A DNA stretch of 27,166 nt from Phycisphaerales bacterium UBA7812 (GTDB taxonomy: Bacteria > Planctomycetota > Phycisphaerae > Phycisphaerales > UBA1924). Location: contig DLBY01000062.1 of the NCBI GenBank assembly GCA_002480345.1, forward strand, positions 1 to 27,166, written 5' to 3'. This document shows, one piece after another, positions 7,958 to 15,341 of the stretch; the first letter of the stretch is position 1, and each line of letters begins with the position of its first letter. The translations under genes and the position numbers were made by a program. The notes under the pieces were generated by a model that worked only from the letters and a program-made list of their open reading frames with translations, had not been told where the DNA came from and made no database searches.

Positions 7958-9496
7958 ATGACCATCATCGCAACGATCCTGCTGCTCGTCGCGGGCATCT
8001 GCTTCATCATGGGCCTCAAGCTGCTCGGCAAGGGACAGACGGCGCGCCGGGGAAACATCGTCTCCGCGGCCGGCATGGGCGCCGCGGTTCTCGGGACGCT
8101 GATCTCCATCCTCGACCAGCAGTCCGCGTCGTCGTTCTTTGGGGGCGGTCTCGACGCGCCGTTCGTCTGGGTTCTCGCGGGCCTGCTCATCGGCACCGTC
8201 GTCGGCATCCCCGCGGCGAAGCTCGTCAAGATGACCGCGATGCCCGAGATGGTCGCGCTGTTCAACGGCTCGGGCGGCATCGCCAGCCTCCTGATCGGAT
8301 GGGGCGAGATCCAGAAGTCCTGGGCCGAGTCCGCCGTTCTCGCGGACGCGAGCGAGGGCGTGGAGCGGTCCGCGATGGCGGCGCCCGATCCCGTCGTGCA
8401 GGACACGCTCGCGTCAACAGCGGACCAGCTCGCGCACGCGGCGGTCGCGTCCCTGTCGGCGTTCTCCGCCGCGTCGATCTTCCTCGCGATCCTCATCGGC
8501 GGCGTGACCTTTACCGGCAGCCTCATCGCGTTCGGAAAGCTGAGCGGCAAGATCAAGTCGCAGCCCCTGCTCTATCCGGGGCAGCGGATCGTGAATGTCC
8601 TGCTGCTGGGCGTGCTCATCGCCTGCGGGGTCTGGATCGCGGTCGATCCGCTCGCGACGGCACCCGTTTACATCGCGGTCGTGCTCTCGTTCGTGCTCGG
8701 CGTCGCCTTCGTCGTCCCCATCGGGGGCGGGGACATGCCCGTCGTCATCAGCCTGCTGAACTCCTATTCGGGCCTCGCGGCCTGCGCCGCGGGTTTCGCG
8801 GTCGACAACACCCTGCTGATCATCACCGGTGCCCTCGTCGGCGCCAGCGGTCTCATCCTCACCCGCATCATGTGCCTGGCGATGAACCGCAGCCTCCCGA
8901 ATGTGCTCTTCTCGGGCTTCGGCGCCGCGGAGACCAGCGGGCCCTCGGGCGACGGCGAGCAGAAGGAAGCGAAGATCCTCACGCCCGACAAGGCGTTCTA
9001 CATGCTCGAGGCCGCGCAACGCGTCATCTTCGTCCCCGGCTACGGCATGGCGGTCGCGCAGGCGCAGCACGCGGTGAAGGAACTCGCGCAGCTGATGGAG
9101 AAGAACGGGACGGAAGTCCAGTTCGTCGTGCACCCCGTCGCGGGGCGCATGCCGGGGCACATGAATGTTCTCCTCGCAGAGGCGGATGTCCCCTACGAGA
9201 AGCTCTGCGAACTCGACGATGTCAACCCGACGATGGAGTCGGTCGATGTCGCGATCGTGCTCGGCGCCAACGATGTCGTCAACCCGCTCGCGATGGAGCC
9301 CGATAGCCCGATCGCGGGCATGCCCATCGCGGAGGTGCACCGCGCCAAGACGGTCTTCACCCTCAAGCGTTCGATGCGCTCGGGATACGCGGGCATCGAC
9401 AACCCGTTGTTCTACCTCGACAACAACTACATGGTCCTGGGCGACGCGAAGGCGACGATCCAGGCGCTCGCCGATGAATTCAAGGGCGAGGAGTGA
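7958..9496 (+). CDS. pntB: NAD(P)+ transhydrogenase subunit beta (PntB)
   Basis: The 512-residue beta subunit carries most of membrane domain II and the NADP(H)-binding domain III. Visible landmarks are MTAMPEMVALFNGSGGIAS, TFTGSLIAFGKLSGKI, GGGDMPVVISLLNSYSG, RIMCLAMNRSLPNVLFSGFG and, in domain III, the NADP-binding G361-YGMAVAQAQ, HPVAGRMPGHMNVLLAEA, GANDVVNPLA and NPLFYLDNNYMVLGDAK. The loop between the IASLLIGWG and FSAASIFLAILIGG helices (about residues 110-168) is some 35 residues longer than in E. coli PntB and Ala/Asp-rich. The start is fixed by TGATATG just after pntAB, with the upstream G-rich end of pntAB serving as ribosome site. Confidence 0.95.
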   Translation: MTIIATILLLVAGICFIMGLKLLGKGQTARRGNIVSAAGMGAAVLGTLISILDQQSASSFFGGGLDAPFVWVLAGLLIGTVVGIPAAKLVKMTAMPEMVALFNGSGGIASLLIGWGEIQKSWAESAVLADASEGVERSAMAAPDPVVQDTLASTADQLAHAAVASLSAFSAASIFLAILIGGVTFTGSLIAFGKLSGKIKSQPLLYPGQRIVNVLLLGVLIACGVWIAVDPLATAPVYIAVVLSFVLGVAFVVPIGGGDMPVVISLLNSYSGLAACAAGFAVDNTLLIITGALVGASGLILTRIMCLAMNRSLPNVLFSGFGAAETSGPSGDGEQKEAKILTPDKAFYMLEAAQRVIFVPGYGMAVAQAQHAVKELAQLMEKNGTEVQFVVHPVAGRMPGHMNVLLAEADVPYEKLCELDDVNPTMESVDVAIVLGANDVVNPLAMEPDSPIAGMPIAEVHRAKTVFTLKRSMRSGYAGIDNPLFYLDNNYMVLGDAKATIQALADEFKGEE

Positions 9497-9502
9497 GCAT
9501 CC

Positions 9503-9530
9503 ACCCCGTCCCGGGGCACCGGGGCGGGGT
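9503..9530. terminator. Bidirectional hairpin between convergent pntB and the RluA-fusion gene
   Basis: A 12 bp stem with one T-G wobble (9503-9514 with 9519-9530) and a GGCA loop, starting 6 nt after the pntB stop and touching the stop codon of the convergent gene. No T-run flanks it on either strand. Its place between two convergent ends makes a terminator role likely. Confidence 0.55.
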
Positions 9531-11260
9531 CATTCGGGCTTCCGGGCGCGCACCGCGAGGAACATCGGGATCTCCAGGCGCGCCCGATTCTCTTCGTCGG
9601 CCCGCGGGCCCGGCGCGCTCTCCCGAGGGCTGACCCACTCGTCGAGGCGATCGAGCACCAGGCCGGCATCAGCCGCGGCGCGCACGATCGCGGAGATCGG
9701 ACGATGGAATGTCGTCGTCGTGACGGCATCTCCGCCCGAGGATGCGGCGCCCGGGTTCATCGTGATCTCCACCGAAGACGGGGACATGTACGCGTCGACG
9801 CGTCGGAACTGCCGCTGGTGCTCCGGGCGATCACCGATCCAGCCCCAGGCGGTCTGCCGCGGCGAGCGGAACGCGGGGTGGAGCATGACACCCACGAACA
9901 CGCCGCCCTCGCGGAGAGCGCCCGCCGCGCCGCGCAACGCGGCCTCGAGGTCATCGATGTTCATCAGCGCCATCAGGCAGGCCGCGGCGTCGAATGTGCG
10001 CTCGCCCGCGATCGCTTCGATCGCCCGCGCGTCGCCCTCGGCATACTCGATCCGTCCGTCCGCGTCGCCCTCGGCGCGCGCTCGCTCGATCAGGCCCGGG
10101 GCCGCGTCGAAGGCGAACACCGAGGCGCCGCGCGCCGCGAGCGCCCGGCTGAGCACGCCCTGCCCGCACGCGATGTCCAGGATCGTGCGCCCGCCCAGAT
10201 CGCCCAGGGCGTCGGTGAGCAGGTCGACCGTCCCCGGGAGCAGGACCCGCTCGTAGAGGTCGTTGCCCTTCCCCCCGATCAGGTCGTCGTACCACTCGCT
10301 GACATTGTCCCAGTGGGTGGGCTTCGCCTCGCCCTCAGCCGTGATGGTCTTCGCGGGCGCTGCGCCCTTGGGGGGCTTCTTTCCGACGAGTTCGTAGAAC
10401 GGCGCGGGCGCCGGGCAGCTGTGCTTCTCCTTGATCCCGCTCAGCGGGTGCTCGAACGAAACCTCTGCGAGATGCAGCGCGACGCGGGGGATGTCCTCGC
10501 GGCGTGACCGATAGGCGCGGTCCCCCGCGACAGGGGTGCCCGCTTCGGACATGTGCGCACGGAGCTGGTAGGGATGGTCCGTCTCGGCGCGGAGGCGGAC
10601 GAGCGTGAGGCCGTCCCGCGTCGCGACGGGGCGCACATGGGTGACCGTCGCGCGCGGTTTGTCGGGCCCGGCGGGTGCGGCCTCGTGGTCGTCGATCGAT
10701 TGCCCGACGCCGCGCGCGTTCTCGATCATCCGGGTGCGGATCGTTGTCGGCGGGGTGGCGGGGTCGATCTCGCCCTCGATCAGCGCGAGGTAGACGCGAT
10801 CGGTCGCGCGGCTGCGGAACTGGCGGCGGAACGACTCGGTGGCCTCATCCGTGCGCGCAAAGACGAGCACGCCCGATGCGTCGCGGTCGATCTCGTGGAC
10901 CGGGAAGACGCGCAGGTTGCGCTCTCTCCGACGCTTGAGTTCTTCGCGCGTGAGGTCGAGGGCGGTGGCGCTGCGTGAGCGCACCGCGGCGGTGACGACG
11001 CCGACGGGCTTCTTGACGACGACGAAGTGTTCTTCGAGATGCAGGATCTCGATGGAGTCGGGGCCGTGGTCGGGCCCACCGCGACCCGGGGGCATGCCCC
11101 GATCGCGTCCCCCACGCGGGAAGGGCTTTCCGGGTCGCCCGCCCTGACGGGGGTTGGGGCCTCGCCTGTTGTTGTAGGGACTGTTGCGGGGTGAATCGTT
11201 TCTCGGCGAGCTTCGGCGGTTGGGGCGGTCGCCTCCGCGGCTGTCGCGCGGGTTATTCAT
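9530..11260 (-). CDS. Fusion of RluA-family pseudouridine synthase and class I SAM methyltransferase
   Basis: A 576-residue three-part protein. Residues 1-67 are low-complexity, rich in Arg, Gly, Pro and Asn (RRGPNPRQGGRPG, MPPGRGGPDHG), like disordered RNA-binding tails. Residues 68-295 are an RluA-type synthase, which isomerises uridine to pseudouridine in rRNA or tRNA: VVVKKPVGVVT, the catalytic loop HEIDRDASG with Asp125, RVYLALIEG, and YQLRAHM followed by GTPVAGDRAY. Residues 315-576 are a methyltransferase with the SAM-binding motif ILDIACGQG (360-368), FDAAPG, and a C-terminus starting VGVMLHPAFR. The RNA target is unknown. The ATG at 11260 lies in ATGAATAA, overlapping the coaB stop, so translation is coupled. 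The frame is open further upstream inside coaB, but that is antisense-like composition, not protein. Confidence 0.88.
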   Translation of the reverse strand: MNNPRDSRGGDRPNRRSSPRNDSPRNSPYNNRRGPNPRQGGRPGKPFPRGGRDRGMPPGRGGPDHGPDSIEILHLEEHFVVVKKPVGVVTAAVRSRSATALDLTREELKRRRERNLRVFPVHEIDRDASGVLVFARTDEATESFRRQFRSRATDRVYLALIEGEIDPATPPTTIRTRMIENARGVGQSIDDHEAAPAGPDKPRATVTHVRPVATRDGLTLVRLRAETDHPYQLRAHMSEAGTPVAGDRAYRSRREDIPRVALHLAEVSFEHPLSGIKEKHSCPAPAPFYELVGKKPPKGAAPAKTITAEGEAKPTHWDNVSEWYDDLIGGKGNDLYERVLLPGTVDLLTDALGDLGGRTILDIACGQGVLSRALAARGASVFAFDAAPGLIERARAEGDADGRIEYAEGDARAIEAIAGERTFDAAACLMALMNIDDLEAALRGAAGALREGGVFVGVMLHPAFRSPRQTAWGWIGDRPEHQRQFRRVDAYMSPSSVEITMNPGAASSGGDAVTTTTFHRPISAIVRAAADAGLVLDRLDEWVSPRESAPGPRADEENRARLEIPMFLAVRARKPE

Positions 11261-11936
11261 GGGCGGTGCGATGATCGGTGCTCCTGACGGCGGCGGCGGC
11301 ATCGAGTTGATCGAGCAGCCAACCGGCGAAATCGGTCTTCGGGATGGTCCCGTCGGTCTGGGCGATCGGTTCTCCTCCGCGTTGCAGGATGGTCGCTTCG
11401 ATGCGGTCGGCGTCCATCGTTTCGAGGGGATTTGCGACGATGAAGTCGATGCCCTTGCGTTCGAGCTTGCCTCGGGCGGAGGCGAGCATGGTTTCGGCGG
11501 GCTCGAGCGCGAATCCGACGAGGAGCTGATCGCCCCGGGCCCGTTCGGCGCAGCCCTTGAGCAGATCGGGGGTCGGTCGGAGCTGAAGCGAGAGCTCGTC
11601 GGATCCCCGGCGCCACTTGGTGTCCTGCGCATCGTCGGGAACGACGGGTGTGAAATCGGAGACGGCGGCGGCCATGATCAGCATATCGCACCAGGGCAGG
11701 TGCTCGACGAGCAGGGCCTCCAGATCCGCGGTGGACTGAAACCGGTGGACCTCGATCGCGTCGGATGAGGGACTCGGGAGAATCGCGTGCGGCCCGACCA
11801 GGGTCCTGACATCCCATCCCCGTGAGGCGGCAGTCTCGGCGAGTGCGGCCCCGAGCCTTCCGCTGGATCGGTTCCCGAGGAACCGCACCGCGTCGATGGG
11901 CTCGTGCGTCGGACCGGCGGTAATCAGGAGTCTCAT
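11253..11936 (-). CDS. coaB: Phosphopantothenate-cysteine ligase domain protein (CoaB), stand-alone
   Basis: This 227-residue protein matches the C-terminal ligase half of the bifunctional Dfp/CoaBC enzyme, which joins cysteine to 4'-phosphopantothenate in coenzyme A synthesis. Seen here are LLITAGPTHEPIDAVRFLGN, RSSGRLGAALAE, the MAAAVSDFTP segment, TKWRRGSDELSLQL in place of the usual K-I-K-K region, and VGFALEP with the later KGIDFIVANPL. The decarboxylase half (CoaC) is absent, so it must be encoded elsewhere. ATG at 11936 is chosen because the family begins at the first beta strand (LLITAGPT); the frame is open to 12041 but that extension is basic and unlike CoaB. No clear ribosome site. 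A possible -10, TATCCT, lies on the minus strand near 11989-11994. Confidence 0.88.
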   Translation of the reverse strand: MRLLITAGPTHEPIDAVRFLGNRSSGRLGAALAETAASRGWDVRTLVGPHAILPSPSSDAIEVHRFQSTADLEALLVEHLPWCDMLIMAAAVSDFTPVVPDDAQDTKWRRGSDELSLQLRPTPDLLKGCAERARGDQLLVGFALEPAETMLASARGKLERKGIDFIVANPLETMDADRIEATILQRGGEPIAQTDGTIPKTDFAGWLLDQLDAAAAVRSTDHRTAHE

Positions 11937-12101
11937 GGTCGCTTTCGTGCGTGGGGTGGTGGAACCAGATCGGAGAACGCGCTCCAAGAGGATAGAGGGG
12001 CGGGCAACCCGGTTCCGCGTGCTCGGCGAGGAAAGTCCCATCCGATCAGCGGTTCCGTGGGCATCGGTCGGCTAGAAGGATCCGCGGGACGCTGGTGCCG
12101 G

Positions 12102-12107
12102 TATAGT
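12102..12107 (+). promoter_or_regulatory. Candidate -10 box for the pilus/secretion locus
   Basis: TATAGT is the clearest -10 match in the 280 bp between the divergent coaB and the first ATPase gene. It predicts a leader of about 100 nt. No TTGACA-like -35 is visible. Confidence 0.4.
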
Positions 12108-12117
12108 TGAAGAAGCA

Positions 12118-12161
12118 CGGCGATCGCGGAACCGAGCGGGAGCGCTCGGGCGCTGTCGCCG
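12118..12161 (+). promoter_or_regulatory. Stem-loop in the leader of the first ATPase gene
   Basis: Outer pairing CGGCGA (12118-12123) with TCGCCG (12156-12161) encloses a perfect 7 bp hairpin, CCGAGCG (12132-12138) with CGCTCGG (12143-12149), whose loop is GGAG, a Shine-Dalgarno-like sequence. It would be transcribed if the promoter at 12102 is used. Function unknown. Confidence 0.35.
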
Positions 12162-12216
12162 CCCACCCTACGCGCCGGGCCCCCTCGGGCGGCCTGCCGG
12201 GAGAGCTTCGCTTCGT

Positions 12217-13935
12217 ATGGCACGATCAAAGAAGAAACTGGGCGAGATCCTCGCCAACGCGGGCATGGTGTCGGCCGACGATGCCAACAAGGCCGCGAAG
12301 GCTGGCAAGAAGAGCAACAAGCGCGTCGGCGAGGTGCTGATCGAGGAGGGCAAGGTCAAGCCCGAGCAGGTCGCGCAGGCGCTCGCGAAGCAATTCGGGT
12401 TTGAGTATGTCGATCCGAATACGGAGCCGCACTCGTCGCAGATCAACCTCGACGCGATCGACAAGCAGCTGATCAAGAAGTACCTCGTCCTCCCGATGGG
12501 TGAGTCGAACGGCAAGCTCCAGCTCATCGTTCATGACCCGATGAACATGGAGTTGATGGACAACCTGCGGTTCAGGCTCAACAAGGATCTGGACCTGAAG
12601 ATCGCGAGCAGAGCGGGGATCAAGCGGTTCCTCGACGCGAAGGAAAGCGGGACGGCGCCCGTCGCGCAGCAGGAGAGCCTGGTCACCGACTCGATCGACC
12701 GGACGATCGACCGCTCGGTGGACCGGTCGATGGACAAGTCGATCGATGTCGCGGGAGAGGACTCGCCCGTTGTCCGGCTCGTGAACCGGATCCTCTCCGA
12801 AGCGGTGCGCATCCGTGCGAGCGATATCCATGTCGAGCCCATGGCGGACCGAGTTCGCCTGCGCTACCGCATCGACGGTGTGTGCGTGGAGCGGGACAAC
12901 CTGCCCAAGCGGATGCAGAACGCGGTGCTCAGCCGTCTGAAGCTGATGGCGGGCGTCAACATCGCGGAGAAGCGGATCCCGCAGGACGGGCGTATCAAGC
13001 TCCCGGTCGACGACGCGGTCATCGACTATCGCGTGTCGGCTTGCCCGGCGTATCACGGCGAGAGCGTGGTATGCCGTATCCTGCGTCCTGACGCGGTGCG
13101 GATCGGGCTTCCGAATCTCGGGTTTGAGCCCGATAACCTCGACGCGTTCAACAAGATCATCCGCAAGCCCAACGGGATCTTCCTGGTGACGGGGCCCACC
13201 GGTTCGGGCAAGACGACGACGCTGTACACGGCGCTCGATGTGCTCAACAGGCCCGACCGGAAGATCATCACCGCGGAAGACCCGGTCGAATACAACTTCG
13301 AGGGGATCAACCAGTGCCAAGTCCGCGAGGGGATCGGGCTGACCTTCAGCGCGATCCTGCGGTCGATGCTGCGTCAGGCGCCCAACATCATCCTGGTGGG
13401 TGAGATCCGGGACCGGGAGGTGGGCGAGATCGCGATCCAGGCGGCGCTCACGGGCCACCTGGTGTTCTCGACGCTCCACACCAACGACGCGCCCAGCGCG
13501 ATGACCCGTCTGATCGACATGGGTATCAAGCCCTTCCTCGTCGCGTCATCGATCCAGGCGGTGATGGCGCAGCGGCTCATCCGGATCCTCTACGACCCCA
13601 GCAAGGTGCTCGCGGAGGAGGCGGACCTGGATCCGAAGTACCTCAGGCTGATCGGGCTGAGCAAGGAGGAGGCGCTCGGCAAAGTCTACAAGCCCGTGGA
13701 TGCGCCCGAGGCGCCGGGCGGGTACAAGGGGCGCCGCGCGATCTTCGAGCTGCTGCAGATGAACAGCGAACTCCGCGATCTCGCGTTCAAGATGGCGCCG
13801 GTGGCGGAGCTCCGCAAGGCCGCGCTTGCGGCGGGGATGCGTCCGCTCGTGGAGGACGGGAAGAAGAAGGTGCTCCGCGGGATGACGACACCCGACGAGG
13901 TGGCGCGCGTGAGCCAGGTGGATCAGCTGGACTGA
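12217..13935 (+). CDS. pilB: GspE/PilB-type assembly ATPase with MshEN-like N-terminus
   Basis: A cytoplasmic hexameric ATPase of the T2SS/T4P extension class, 572 residues. The N-terminus has two 24-residue MshEN-like motifs: a weak one from K7 (LGEILANAG) and a good one from R36 to Q59 (RVGEVLIEEG, QALAKQ). MshEN domains bind c-di-GMP. Residues 159-177 are a tetrapeptide repeat linker. The ATPase core shows SDIHVEP, LRYRIDGV, Walker A G326-PTGSGKTT, the Asp box ITAEDPVEY, Walker B LVGEIRDRE and the His box GHLVFSTLHTNDAP. The four-cysteine zinc motif common before GYKGRRAIFELL is missing; there is PVDAPEAPGGYKGR instead. The ATG has GGGAGAG about 10 nt upstream. It is the first gene of the locus and divergent from coaB. 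Confidence 0.93.
   Translation: MARSKKKLGEILANAGMVSADDANKAAKAGKKSNKRVGEVLIEEGKVKPEQVAQALAKQFGFEYVDPNTEPHSSQINLDAIDKQLIKKYLVLPMGESNGKLQLIVHDPMNMELMDNLRFRLNKDLDLKIASRAGIKRFLDAKESGTAPVAQQESLVTDSIDRTIDRSVDRSMDKSIDVAGEDSPVVRLVNRILSEAVRIRASDIHVEPMADRVRLRYRIDGVCVERDNLPKRMQNAVLSRLKLMAGVNIAEKRIPQDGRIKLPVDDAVIDYRVSACPAYHGESVVCRILRPDAVRIGLPNLGFEPDNLDAFNKIIRKPNGIFLVTGPTGSGKTTTLYTALDVLNRPDRKIITAEDPVEYNFEGINQCQVREGIGLTFSAILRSMLRQAPNIILVGEIRDREVGEIAIQAALTGHLVFSTLHTNDAPSAMTRLIDMGIKPFLVASSIQAVMAQRLIRILYDPSKVLAEEADLDPKYLRLIGLSKEEALGKVYKPVDAPEAPGGYKGRRAIFELLQMNSELRDLAFKMAPVAELRKAALAAGMRPLVEDGKKKVLRGMTTPDEVARVSQVDQLD
12691..12750 (+). repeat. Five-unit 12-bp imperfect repeat in the first ATPase gene
   Basis: Five consecutive 12-base units encode (S/T)-(I/V/M)-D-(R/K or V): SIDR, TIDR, SVDR, SMDK, SIDV. 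It falls in the linker between the N-terminal domain and the ATPase core, where family members vary in length. The reading frame is kept throughout. Confidence 0.8.
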
Positions 13936-13992
13936 TCGAGTGAGTGACAGCGCCCCGTCGGGGATGGACCGTCGGGCGAATGGAGATCGGTG

Positions 13993-15111
13993 ATGTCAAC
14001 GATTCAGATCGACCGTCTGCTCGACACGGTGGTCAAGCTCGACGCGAGCGACCTGCACCTGACGGTGGGGCGGCAGCCGACCATCCGCATCAGCGGCGGT
14101 CTGCGGAACCTGCAGACCAAGGTGCTCGACTCGGACGACATGGTGACGCTGATGAAGTCGATCACCCCCGAGCGGAACCAGCAGGAACTGCAGGAGGAAG
14201 GCGGCACCGACTTCGGTTTCGCGTACGGCGAAGCGGCCCGCTTCCGCGTGTCGGTGTTCAGGCAGAAGGGTGATCTGGCGCTCGTGCTCAGGCAGATCCC
14301 GAACCGCCTGCTCACCTTCGAGCAGATCGGTCTGCCCGATATCTGTAAGGACCTGATCAGGCGTCCCCGCGGGCTGTTCCTCGTCACGGGCCCGACGGGC
14401 TCGGGCAAGACGACCTCGCTCGCGACGATGATCGACTACATCAACCAGTACATGGATCACCACATCATCACGATGGAAGATCCGATCGAGTACTACCACA
14501 ACCACAAGAAGTCGATCGTGAACCAGCGTGAAGTGGGCAACGATGTGCCCAACTTCGCGGAAGCGCTGCGCCGGGCGCTGCGTCAGGACCCCGATGTGAT
14601 CCTCGTGGGCGAGATGCGGGACCTTGAGACGATCGAAGCGGCGGTGCGGGCGGCCGAGACGGGCCACCTCGTGTTCGGGACGCTCCACACGACGGGGGCG
14701 GCAAAGACGATCGACCGCCTGGTGGACGCGTTCCCGGTGAGCCAGCAGAACCAGATCCGGGTGCAGCTGTCGACGGCGCTGATTTGTGTACTCAGCCAAG
14801 TGCTGATGAAGCGGGTGGATACCAAGGGGCGCGTCGCGGCGTACGAGTTCCTCGTGGTCACCCCCGCAATCGCGAACCTCATCCGGGACAACAAGTCGTT
14901 CCGCATCGATTCGTCGATCCAGACGGGCAAGAAGTACGGCATGCAGCTGCTGGATGACCACCTGTGGAGCCTGTACTCCCGCGGCATGATCGCAGCGGAG
15001 GAGATGATCGACAAGGGCAAAAATCAGGCTGACCTGAGAGACAAGGTGCTCCAGGCGGGTGGGACGATCAACCGTCCGGAGCTCGCGGATGAAGGCGGGG
15101 CGGAGGAATAG
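13993..15111 (+). CDS. pilT: Type IV pilus retraction ATPase (PilT)
   Basis: A 372-residue PilT, the hexameric motor that depolymerises pili for retraction and twitching. The N-terminal domain begins IDRLLDTVVKLDASDLHLTV with RQPTIRISG. The core has Walker A G133-PTGSGKTT (Lys139), MEDPIEYYH, Walker B DVILVGEMRDLETI, and GHLVFGTLHTTGAAKTIDR. The retraction-specific AIANLIRDNK (AIRNLIRE in classical PilT) separates it from PilB and agrees with the short N-terminus. The ATG at 13993 has GGAG 7 nt upstream; the GTG one codon before it is a less likely start. It sits between two extension-type ATPase genes, so this machine probably both extends and retracts. The 57 bp gap before it contains a small CCCC/GGGG stem. 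Confidence 0.95.
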   Translation: MSTIQIDRLLDTVVKLDASDLHLTVGRQPTIRISGGLRNLQTKVLDSDDMVTLMKSITPERNQQELQEEGGTDFGFAYGEAARFRVSVFRQKGDLALVLRQIPNRLLTFEQIGLPDICKDLIRRPRGLFLVTGPTGSGKTTSLATMIDYINQYMDHHIITMEDPIEYYHNHKKSIVNQREVGNDVPNFAEALRRALRQDPDVILVGEMRDLETIEAAVRAAETGHLVFGTLHTTGAAKTIDRLVDAFPVSQQNQIRVQLSTALICVLSQVLMKRVDTKGRVAAYEFLVVTPAIANLIRDNKSFRIDSSIQTGKKYGMQLLDDHLWSLYSRGMIAAEEMIDKGKNQADLRDKVLQAGGTINRPELADEGGAEE

Positions 15112-15136
15112 ACCCCATCCGCAAGATTTGATTGGG

Positions 15137-15142
15137 TAAAGT
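15137..15142 (+). promoter_or_regulatory. Possible -10 box upstream of the leader motif
   Basis: TAAAGT lies in the AT-richest part of the pilT-pilB gap and would start a transcript near 15149, just before the riboswitch-like strings. No matching -35 is seen (TTGATT at 15128 is too close). Offered only as an alternative to the promoter at 15188. Confidence 0.2.
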
Positions 15143-15160
15143 ACGGTTATTTTGGGCTGT

Positions 15161-15232
15161 AGACAGGGCAAAAGTTCGAATGTCCTGTTGCAAAGCCCGC
15201 TTGATTTCGATACAGTGCGGGTGAACCGTTGG
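15161..15232 (+). promoter_or_regulatory. Candidate c-di-GMP-I (GEMM)-like riboswitch in the leader of the second ATPase gene
   Basis: ACAGGGCAAA (15163-15172) and GCAAAGCC (15190-15197) reproduce two conserved core strings of the GEMM-I aptamer, 26 nt apart start to start (28 in the Vibrio Vc2 aptamer as I remember it). A hairpin follows, CCCGC (15196-15200) with GCGGG (15217-15221), containing a TTCG-capped inner stem, then GGGTGAACCG, loosely like the GEMM 3' GGGUUACCG. Against it: the inner first stem with a GNRA loop is not evident, and no expression-platform terminator is obvious, only the stem CCGTCCG/CGGATGG at 15238-15254. This is recalled-consensus matching, not a model search. Confidence 0.35.
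15188..15216 (+). promoter_or_regulatory. Alternative sigma-70-like promoter for the second ATPase gene
   Basis: TTGCAA (15188-15193), a 17 bp spacer and TACAGT (15211-15216) form the best -35/-10 pair in the locus, giving a leader of about 120 nt. It overlaps the riboswitch-like strings, so at most one of the two readings is likely to be right. Confidence 0.4.
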
Positions 15233-15341
15233 CCGTGCCGTCCGAATCGGATGGATGTCCGGTGCTTCTTGGCGTCGCCTTGGTGCGGTTCCGGGTTGGG
15301 CCGAGACAGGTCGCGCGGAGCGCTTGGGTAAGGAGTTGGCG

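Noticed and set aside
11256..11632. A longer N-terminus for the RluA-methyltransferase fusion, extending into coaB
   Set aside because: The extension is Ser/Pro/Arg-rich out-of-frame coaB sequence, and the ATGAATAA overlap gives a natural start.
15161..15200. A tRNA T-arm-like GTTCGAAT
   Set aside because: The flanking bases do not pair to make a T stem, and no acceptor, D or anticodon arm can be built around it.
15255..15341. An upstream ATG start for the second ATPase
   Set aside because: It has no ribosome site, while the GTG at 15342 has TAAGGAGT at good spacing and starts just before the first MshEN-like motif.
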